From positions 1 to 11,711 of the forward strand of contig CBFIHR010000108.1 in assembly GCA_965662365.1 (NCBI GenBank): DNA of 11,711 bases, given 5' to 3'. Of this stretch, positions 7,672 through 11,711 are shown in pieces. The DNA is from CAWVWD01 sp965662365. Its GTDB lineage: Bacteria; Bacteroidota; Bacteroidia; Chitinophagales; Saprospiraceae. Numbering within the stretch: position 1 is the first letter of the stretch; each line of letters begins with the position of its first letter. The position numbers were made by a program, and so were the translations under genes. The notes under the pieces were generated by a model that made no database searches, was not told the origin of the DNA, and saw nothing but the letters and a program-made list of their open reading frames with translations.

Positions 7672-7695
7672 GCGATAATCACAATGGATTATCGC
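7672..7695 (-). terminator. Intrinsic terminator of the 7729-8508 gene
   Basis: A perfect 9-bp stem GCGATAATC/GATTATCGC with a 6-nt loop is followed on the minus strand by TTTTTAATTTT. It begins 33 bp after the stop of the upstream gene and separates it from the truncated menE. Confidence 0.82.
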
Positions 7696-7728
7696 CTTTA
7701 AATTTTATTGGATTGTATTACTATAAGA

Positions 7729-8508
7729 TTAGCCTTTTGCAGCCTCTCTTTCTTTGAGTACTTCTTGTACTTTTTGCATTTGTAATGCAGCTTTGATGAT
7801 CATACTTTGTTGGAAATCCGTAAATTCACGGTGTGCCAAAAACTGACGACAAACATCATAAGTTGCTGTATTAGTCCGCATTTGTGTTTGTGTGCGTTCT
7901 TTGATGTGATATTCACAATTATTTGAGCGAATCCAACCAAACTCATATTCATAATCTACGATTTTCGAAATCATATTTAATGAAAATAAGTGTTTGGTAT
8001 AACGCTGCAATAAACGCTGTGTATCTACGATTTCCATACTTCTATGAAAACGTACACCTGCTTGCTTACACAATGTTACATCACGGCTGCCGCCAAAAGT
8101 TACTAAAGTTTCTGCCTGTTGATATTTCATAATACCGACCATAAATTGCTTTAGTTGTTCTTTGACTTTGTCCGCTTCTCTTTTTTTCTTCATTTCTACA
8201 TTCTTAGGCAACACAAAATCTTCTCTGTAAGACATTTTGCGTTGTGTTCCTAAGTCCAAAACCTCGAAATTACGACCAACTGTAATTCCTAAATCATCAG
8301 ATTTACCATTACTTAATACAATTTGTAAGTCACCTCTAAACTGCTTGTTGTAAATTCTAATCTGATCTGTTTCTGGTTTGTAAATAAGAATTGAAGCATC
8401 ATTTACTACCTTTTTCCATGGAGTACCGCCATAAATGTGACCGTATTTTAATTCCATGAAAGCTATTGTTTTGTCCATACCATTGGGTTTTGTGATTATT
8501 CCAATCAT
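7729..8508 (-). CDS. Unknown protein resembling a degenerate DEDD exonuclease
   Basis: A soluble protein of 259 residues with no signal peptide. The layout recalls the DEDD 3'-5' exonuclease (RNase H-like) fold. There is an opening strand IAFMELKYG (15-23) where active enzymes have fDxEttG, then SILIYKP with a following strand. Later come VTFGGSRDVTLCKQAG (136-151, Asp143) with IVDTQRLLQ (160-168, Asp162), and a last helix TATYDV (214-219, Asp218). If that alignment is right, the first two acidic residues are replaced by Met and Leu, implying loss of catalysis. A charged Lys/Glu stretch (104-120) may be a linker. This is a visual comparison, not a profile match, and the protein may belong to another family. 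The ATG at 8508 has no Shine-Dalgarno; ATG at 8478 is an alternative start. A terminator follows. Confidence 0.75.
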   Translation of the reverse strand: MIGIITKPNGMDKTIAFMELKYGHIYGGTPWKKVVNDASILIYKPETDQIRIYNKQFRGDLQIVLSNGKSDDLGITVGRNFEVLDLGTQRKMSYREDFVLPKNVEMKKKREADKVKEQLKQFMVGIMKYQQAETLVTFGGSRDVTLCKQAGVRFHRSMEIVDTQRLLQRYTKHLFSLNMISKIVDYEYEFGWIRSNNCEYHIKERTQTQMRTNTATYDVCRQFLAHREFTDFQQSMIIKAALQMQKVQEVLKEREAAKG

Positions 8509-8539
8509 TAATTTGATCTGAAATAAATCAATAAAAAAA

Positions 8540-8565
8540 TTTGGTTTTACAATAATAAAACCGAA
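8540..8565 (-). terminator. Terminator-like hairpin just before a gene start
   Basis: TTTGGTTTTA/TAAAACCGAA form a 10-bp stem with one mismatch and a 6-nt loop. On the minus strand it is followed by seven T. It lies 32 bp upstream of the start at 8508. It may end transcription from the YhcG-like gene or act as a 5' leader attenuator. The stem is AT-rich, so its strength is doubtful. Confidence 0.35.
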
Positions 8566-8744
8566 CTTTTATGCCTGTTTTCTTAAATTGATTGCATATA
8601 ATCGTTCTAAAATTACAGCATATAAGCTTGATGGTTTTATATTCCTTAAGGTTTGAAGGGTTATTAGTCATAACTACTTATGTCTAACGAACCGCATCAT
8701 CACTGCCCATTTGTTGTCATACTACAAAATTGCATTAAAGTTAA

Positions 8745-8805
8745 TTCGCTTTTTAATATTTTAAAAATATGTTAAGCGAAATATTATAACACAAATTTGT
8801 TATAA
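8745..8805. repeat. Pair of adjacent palindromes
   Basis: The first (8745-8780) has arms TTCGCTT/AAGCGAA around an inner ATATTTT-A-AAAATAT palindrome. The second (8784-8805) has arms TTATAACA/TGTTATAA around CAAATT. They lie about 90 bp downstream of the YhcG-like gene and about 1.1 kb from the recombinase gene. They may be protein-binding or recombination sites, but AT-rich DNA forms such palindromes readily. Confidence 0.4.
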
Positions 8806-8895
8806 AAATAATTGTAAAAATATAATGTTTCTGAAAATATCCCAATTGTTGAGAAGTGTATTTACATTTTTAGACCTTTTCAATCAAACAAATCT

Positions 8896-9873
8896 CTATT
8901 TGTTCAATATTTTCTGTAATTCTTCTGGAGAAGGTAAGGCTTTTAGTTGATAATCGGACACACCTATCGGCTGCGACATGCCTCGCAAGGCATATTCTGC
9001 AACAATATTATCTTTTGCTCGACATAAGACTAAGCCGATTGACGGATTATCGCTATCCGTTTTCATTTTATCATCTAAAGCCGATAAGTAAAAATTCATT
9101 TTACCGACATATTCTGGCTTAAAATCGCCTGTTTTTAAATCAATCGCCACGTAACAATGTAAACGAGTATGATAAAACAAGAGGTCAATATAATAATCAT
9201 TTGTTGCGACTTCGATGTGATACTGTTGAGCTACAAACGCAAATCCAGATCCTAACTCTAACAAAAACTTAGAAATATTTTCTACTAATTGTTGTTCAAT
9301 TTCTGTTTCTTTTGTTTTTTCTTCAATCGTCAAAAAATCAAAAATATAAGAATCTTTTAACGCTTTTTGTACCAAATCTGACTGTGGAGCCGGAAGCGTT
9401 TCCGCAAAATTAGAAATCACATTGCCTTGTCGTTCATACAAACCCAATTCAATCTGATGAGCCAAAACATTGCGAGACCAGCCATTTTCAATTGTTTTTT
9501 GAGCGTACCACAATCGAGCATTTTCAGTTTCTAATTTATTCATAATTAGACAATTATGCCCCCAAGGTATTTGTGCAACAACTTGTTGCACAATTTCAAA
9601 ATTGGCATAAGTTTGGGCAAATTGTCGCATATATTTCAGGTTTCGTTCCGACAAACCTTTCATTGTCGGAAAGGTTTCTTTCAAGTCTTTTGATAATTGT
9701 TGAATGACTTTTGTGCCCCAACCTTCTTTTTTTTGTTGTTGTAAAATTTGTCTACCAATTTCCCAGTATAATTCTACTAAAGTCTGATTGACCGACAAAA
9801 TCGCTTTTCGCTGACTTTGTTGAATCGACTGCTTTATTTGTTCTAATGTAATGTTGTAATTATCTAATTTCAT
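8896..9873 (-). CDS. DUF1016/YhcG-like PDDEXK nuclease-family protein
   Basis: A soluble 325-residue protein of the YhcG (DUF1016) family. The N-terminal helical domain contains the family signature VELYWEIGRQI (33-43), then GWGTKVIQQLSKDL (51-64) and LSERNLKYMRQF (74-85), followed by QIPWGHN (101-107). The C-terminal nuclease-like domain runs from about 170 and shows LELGSGFAFVAQQ (205-217), YYIDLLFYH (227-235), AIDLKTG with D245-x-K247, and the family's GKMNFYL (257-263). Asp230, Asp245 and Lys247 fit a PDDEXK metal site, which appears intact. It is somewhat shorter than E. coli YhcG (about 375). Such proteins are often carried by mobile or defence regions, but the substrate is not established. 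The gene follows the recombinase gene after 40 bp on the same strand and is probably co-transcribed with it. Confidence 0.9.
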   Translation of the reverse strand: MKLDNYNITLEQIKQSIQQSQRKAILSVNQTLVELYWEIGRQILQQQKKEGWGTKVIQQLSKDLKETFPTMKGLSERNLKYMRQFAQTYANFEIVQQVVAQIPWGHNCLIMNKLETENARLWYAQKTIENGWSRNVLAHQIELGLYERQGNVISNFAETLPAPQSDLVQKALKDSYIFDFLTIEEKTKETEIEQQLVENISKFLLELGSGFAFVAQQYHIEVATNDYYIDLLFYHTRLHCYVAIDLKTGDFKPEYVGKMNFYLSALDDKMKTDSDNPSIGLVLCRAKDNIVAEYALRGMSQPIGVSDYQLKALPSPEELQKILNK

Positions 9874-9913
9874 TTGTTTCTTTTTCTGTCAAGCGAAGCG
9901 ACCGTCAACTGTT

Positions 9914-10498
9914 TTAAATACTCAAATAAACATTTTTAATGCGTTCTTGTGTGATGCCGATGTATTTTCGAGTAATCGAAATATTAGAATGATTGAACAT
10001 TTCGGATAACAGAATCAAGGCATCTTCACTACGTTGATTGACATTATAGACTCGAAGGGCGAAAGTTTTGCGTAAAGTGTGCGAACTCGGATTTTGTGTT
10101 TGAATATCGAATCGCTCAAAAACCTGTTTGATACGATTATTAGCCCCGACGACAGTTAATGACTTATTTTTATTTGGTCCACGTTTTCCTTTGAATATGA
10201 ATTGATTGTCTTCAAGTGGTTGAATAACTGCTCGAACTTGTTGAATGATGACTTGTAGTTTTTTATTTAAATCAATTCTGCGAGTTTTTCCAGTTTTTTG
10301 TTCTTCAATTATCAAAACTGGGTTTTCTACGTCTTGCCAACGTAATTTTAAAATATCCGAAATCCGCAATCCAGTATAAAAACCCAAAGCAAACAGCAAT
10401 CGAGTTTCTGCCAAATCATCGGCTTCTCGCATAATTGCCAAAAGTTTCATCGCTGTTGTCCATTTTAATGGTGCAGTTACTGTTTTTCTGTTTTTCAT
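9914..10498 (-). CDS. Small tyrosine recombinase (catalytic domain only)
   Basis: A site-specific recombinase that would cut and rejoin DNA through a phosphotyrosine intermediate. All expected active-site residues can be placed: Arg45 in YTGLRISDIL, Lys68 in EEQKTGK, His140 and Arg143 in SSHTLRKTF, His170 in MFNHSNI, and the nucleophile Tyr179 in TRKYIGI. At 194 residues it lacks the N-terminal core-binding domain of XerC/D and phage integrases and has the size of the FimB/FimE inversion recombinases; close kinship with those is not shown. The ATG at 10498 is chosen because GGGAG lies 5 nt before it. The frame continues to an ATG at 10666, but that extension is Ile/Phe/Lys-rich low-complexity translation of AT-rich DNA containing a palindromic repeat. 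The YhcG-like gene follows 40 bp downstream. Confidence 0.88.
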   Translation of the reverse strand: MKNRKTVTAPLKWTTAMKLLAIMREADDLAETRLLFALGFYTGLRISDILKLRWQDVENPVLIIEEQKTGKTRRIDLNKKLQVIIQQVRAVIQPLEDNQFIFKGKRGPNKNKSLTVVGANNRIKQVFERFDIQTQNPSSHTLRKTFALRVYNVNQRSEDALILLSEMFNHSNISITRKYIGITQERIKNVYLSI

Positions 10499-10503
10499 AT
10501 TCG

Positions 10504-10508
10504 CTCCC
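10504..10508 (-). promoter_or_regulatory. Ribosome binding site deciding the recombinase start
   Basis: GGGAG, read on the minus strand within GCGGGAGCGAATATG, is 5 nt from the ATG at 10498. It favours a 194-residue protein over the 250-residue reading. Confidence 0.6.
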
Positions 10509-10560
10509 GCAGATTTCACCAATTTATGATAGATAATTTTAATATTTGAAATAACTTTAT

Positions 10561-10594
10561 AAAAGTACCATTTTTTTATAAAAATAAAAGTTTT
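10561..10594. repeat. Imperfect copy of the 33-bp palindromic element
   Basis: The arms AAAAGTACCATTTTT and AAAAATAAAAGTTTT match the corresponding arms of the element at 10656-10688 at 12 and 14 of 15 positions, in the same orientation and offset by about 95 bp. The loop here is TTAT. It lies 63 bp upstream of the recombinase start. Confidence 0.45.
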
Positions 10595-10655
10595 AAAACT
10601 GGAAAATTTACTATTTTGACGTAAGTCACTAATAATGAGGAGATTGGAAAAGTTA

Positions 10656-10688
10656 AAAACTTTCATTTTTCATAAAAATGAAAGTTTT
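10656..10688. repeat. Perfect 15-bp inverted repeat upstream of the recombinase
   Basis: AAAACTTTCATTTTT and AAAAATGAAAGTTTT are exact reverse complements separated by only CAT. The element lies between the divergent recombinase and heme-binding genes. Such length and perfection is unusual even in AT-rich DNA. It could be a binding or crossover site of the adjacent recombinase, an operator, or an extended hairpin. No T-run follows on either strand, so it is not a normal terminator. Confidence 0.7.
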
Positions 10689-10779
10689 GGTAAAATTAGA
10701 TAAAAATCCTATTTGGTTTCCATTTTTAATTTTCTCAACTTTATGTCAATTATTTGTCACCAATAAATCAAAGTAAATC

Positions 10780-11220
10780 ATGTTAAAAAAAATAGGAATC
10801 GGCTTAGTTATCATTTTAGCATTAATGCAATTCAAGCAAATTGATAAAACAAATCCGGAATACAACGAAGCGGAAGATTTTATCACAATAACGCAGCCTT
10901 CGGAGGAAATTGCGACTTTAATCAAGGCAGCTTGTTATGATTGTCATTCGCATCAAGCAAAATATCCGTGGTACTCGAATGTTGCACCGATTTCATGGAT
11001 GGTCGAACATCATATTGAGGAAGGCCGAGAACATTTGAATTTTTCAGAATGGGGAGGTTATGATACTAAAAAAGCCAACCACAAACTGGAAGAGTGTATT
11101 GAGGAAATCGAGGAAGGAGAAATGCCAATGAAACCTTATGTGGTCATGCACAGCGAGGCGAAAATGTCTAAAGAACAAAAAAAAGCACTGATGGCGTTTT
11201 TTCAGAATGAACGGAAGTAG
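10780..11220 (+). CDS. Heme-binding domain protein (single CxxCH, membrane-anchored)
   Basis: A 146-residue protein with an N-terminal hydrophobic helix (about 5-17) that serves as signal anchor, then a periplasmic domain with one covalent heme motif, CYDCH (C52, C55, H56), followed by SHQAKYPWYSNVAPISW. The sequence after CxxCH, the HH at 77-78 and the EGEMPMKPY segment (112-120) match the haem_bd family common in Bacteroidota. A methionine of EMPM could be the second heme ligand. The C-terminus is lysine- and glutamate-rich. The ATG at 10780 directly precedes the hydrophobic segment; the DNA upstream is AT-rich with no clear Shine-Dalgarno. A strong terminator follows about 48 bp after the stop. 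Its position beside ccoS suggests a respiratory or redox role, but that is inference. Confidence 0.88.
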   Translation: MLKKIGIGLVIILALMQFKQIDKTNPEYNEAEDFITITQPSEEIATLIKAACYDCHSHQAKYPWYSNVAPISWMVEHHIEEGREHLNFSEWGGYDTKKANHKLEECIEEIEEGEMPMKPYVVMHSEAKMSKEQKKALMAFFQNERK

Positions 11221-11268
11221 TTTGTTAAACTGTTGTATTGCTACGCTGTGAAATGGTTAATTAAAAAT

Positions 11269-11295
11269 GGTCAATTTGAATAATTCGAATTGACC
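11269..11295 (+). terminator. Strong intrinsic terminator after the heme-binding gene
   Basis: GGTCAATTTGAA and TTCGAATTGACC form a 12-bp stem with one G-T pair and a TAA loop. It is preceded by AAAAAT and followed by TTTTT, so it could work in both directions. It separates the heme-binding gene from the ccoS promoter region. Confidence 0.85.
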
Positions 11296-11365
11296 TTTTT
11301 CATTAATAGTTTAAACGCTATTTGCTCAATAGATTAATTACAGTTAGAGATAGAGAACCATAAAA

Positions 11366-11379
11366 TTGACCAAAGTCAT
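11366..11379. promoter_or_regulatory. FNR/CRP-like site upstream of ccoS (tentative)
   Basis: TTGA-CCAAAG-TCAT is one base from the FNR-type pattern TTGA-N6-TCAA and has the perfect core TGAC-CAAA-GTCA. It lies about 45 bp before the putative -7 box, an upstream position where CRP/FNR-family activators can act. cbb3 operons are often controlled by such regulators. Chance occurrence is quite possible. Confidence 0.22.
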
Positions 11380-11423
11380 TATTTGCTCTAATTCACATCA
11401 TAAAACCCTCGGTTCGCTCGTCA

Positions 11424-11431
11424 TACATTTG
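11424..11431 (+). promoter_or_regulatory. Bacteroidota -7 box (TACATTTG) before ccoS
   Basis: TACATTTG matches TAnnTTTG exactly and lies 59 bp before the ccoS ATG. There is no TTG at the expected -33 distance, which would fit a promoter that needs an activator. Confidence 0.45.
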
Positions 11432-11438
11432 TCATTGT

Positions 11439-11478
11439 GTAAAGTAAAAAAATCGACTTTACTACATTTTTTAAATGT
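11439..11478 (+). promoter_or_regulatory. Inverted repeats in the ccoS leader
   Basis: GTAAAGT/ACTTTAC (11439-11445 and 11456-11462, 10-nt spacer) is followed by ACATTT-TTT-AAATGT (11464-11478). Both would lie in the 5' leader if the -7 box at 11424 is used. They may form hairpins affecting ccoS translation or bind a regulator. Confidence 0.35.
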
Positions 11479-11490
11479 AAATCATTGATA

Positions 11491-11655
11491 ATGAATATCA
11501 TATTTCTATTAATTATTGTAAGTGTAATCGTTGCTATTGGCTTTTTAGCGGCTTTCATTTGGGCGGTTAGAAGTGGTCAATACGACGATGACTACACCCC
11601 TGCGGTACGTATTCTATTCGATGATAAACCGACACGCAATCCAAATGAAGAGTAA
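11491..11655 (+). CDS. ccoS: cbb3-type cytochrome oxidase assembly protein CcoS
   Basis: A 54-residue single-span membrane protein needed for maturation of cbb3 oxidase, linked to insertion of cofactors into CcoN. It starts MNIIFLLIIVSVIVAIG, has one helix (about 3-26), and continues WAVRSGQYDDDYTPAVRILF; the SGQYDD segment after the helix and the small size are the CcoS signature. No Shine-Dalgarno is visible. It is followed after 27 bp by a probable ccoN start on the same strand. Normally ccoI would lie immediately upstream; here the upstream neighbour is a heme-binding gene behind a terminator. Confidence 0.9.
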   Translation: MNIIFLLIIVSVIVAIGFLAAFIWAVRSGQYDDDYTPAVRILFDDKPTRNPNEE

Positions 11656-11682
11656 TCATTCTTAATTGAACAACTCAATAAA

Positions 11683-11711
11683 ATGACTACTTCAAAACTA
11701 TATTTAAAATG
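11683..11711 (+). CDS. ccoN: Probable start of ccoN (cut by the window edge)
   Basis: An ATG opens 27 bp after the ccoS stop and reads MTTSKLYLK to the window end. Nine codons cannot identify a family. The call rests on gene order, since ccoS is followed by ccoN (the catalytic subunit, sometimes fused to CcoO) in flavobacterial cbb3 operons. Confidence 0.4.

Larger units (their letters stand above)
8509..8895. other. Non-coding stretch with several palindromes
   Basis: These 387 bp separate the YhcG-like gene from the degenerate exonuclease gene. They contain a hairpin with a minus-strand T-run (8540-8565), the small inverted repeat GTTAT/ATAAC around 8660-8674, a palindrome cluster (8745-8805), and two short minus-strand openings. 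One opening is 47 codons with an ATG at 8671 and ends at 8528. The other overlaps it in a second frame, reads YAVILERLYAINLRKQA and stops. Neither convinces as a gene. The block could be a decayed mobile-element end or an unrecognised small RNA. Confidence 0.4.

Noticed and set aside
8528..8671. 47-codon minus-strand frame starting at 8671
   Set aside because: It runs through a hairpin, is Cys/Lys/Phe-rich without a recognisable family, and competes with a second open frame in the same DNA.
8745..8780. Possible dif (XerC/XerD) site because of the TTCGCTT/AAGCGAA arms
   Set aside because: A dif site is about 28 bp with 11-bp arms and a 6-bp centre; this palindrome is 36 bp with short arms and an extra inner palindrome.
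10499..10666. N-terminal extension of the recombinase frame to the ATG at 10666
   Set aside because: Its translation is low-complexity Ile/Phe/Lys sequence spanning a palindromic repeat, and a good ribosome binding site precedes the ATG at 10498.

Overview
The window looks like chromosomal DNA of a flavobacterium (Bacteroidota, class Flavobacteriia; Flavobacteriaceae or Weeksellaceae). The DNA is AT-rich. Two promoters match the Bacteroidota -7 pattern TAnnTTTG, and most starts lack a Shine-Dalgarno sequence. The gene content also fits: a CcoI-type copper ATPase, a CcoS next to a probable ccoN start, a short MenE, a CxxCH heme-binding protein and SPII lipoproteins. This assignment is inferred from gene content; no database was searched.

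Layout, left to right. (a) 1-2750: a possible 51-residue gene remnant, then ccoI on the minus strand, which carries a GC-rich palindromic insert in its nucleotide-binding domain. (b) 2790-4300: a terminator, a conserved hypothetical gene with its own -7 box, and a membrane-anchored GH73 glucosaminidase with a strong ribosome binding site, all minus strand. (c) 4700-7700: a disturbed menE region, all minus strand. A complete menE lies next to a two-lipoprotein cassette, and beyond the cassette is the 5' third of a second, diverged menE. The cassette's first lipoprotein gene is broken by loss of one heptanucleotide repeat unit and by an in-frame stop. (d) 7700-10700: an accessory segment, minus strand. 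It holds a protein resembling a catalytically degraded DEDD exonuclease, a 387-bp non-coding stretch with palindromes, a DUF1016/YhcG PDDEXK nuclease and a catalytic-domain-only tyrosine recombinase. Two related palindromic elements lie upstream of the recombinase. (e) 10780-11711, plus strand: a heme-binding CxxCH protein, a strong terminator, ccoS and the first codons of probable ccoN.

How the genes fit together. CcoI (copper delivery), CcoS and CcoN serve cbb3 cytochrome c oxidase, and MenE makes menaquinone for the same respiratory chain. In flavobacteria ccoI normally sits directly upstream of ccoS-ccoN on the same strand. Here the two are about 8.7 kb apart and divergent. With the duplicated menE and the recombinase/nuclease pair between them, this suggests that insertions and possibly an inversion have reshaped the locus. 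I see no clear complete new defence or metabolic system. The most informative signals are the mosaic menE duplication, the heptamer-repeat frameshift and the recombinase-associated palindromes.
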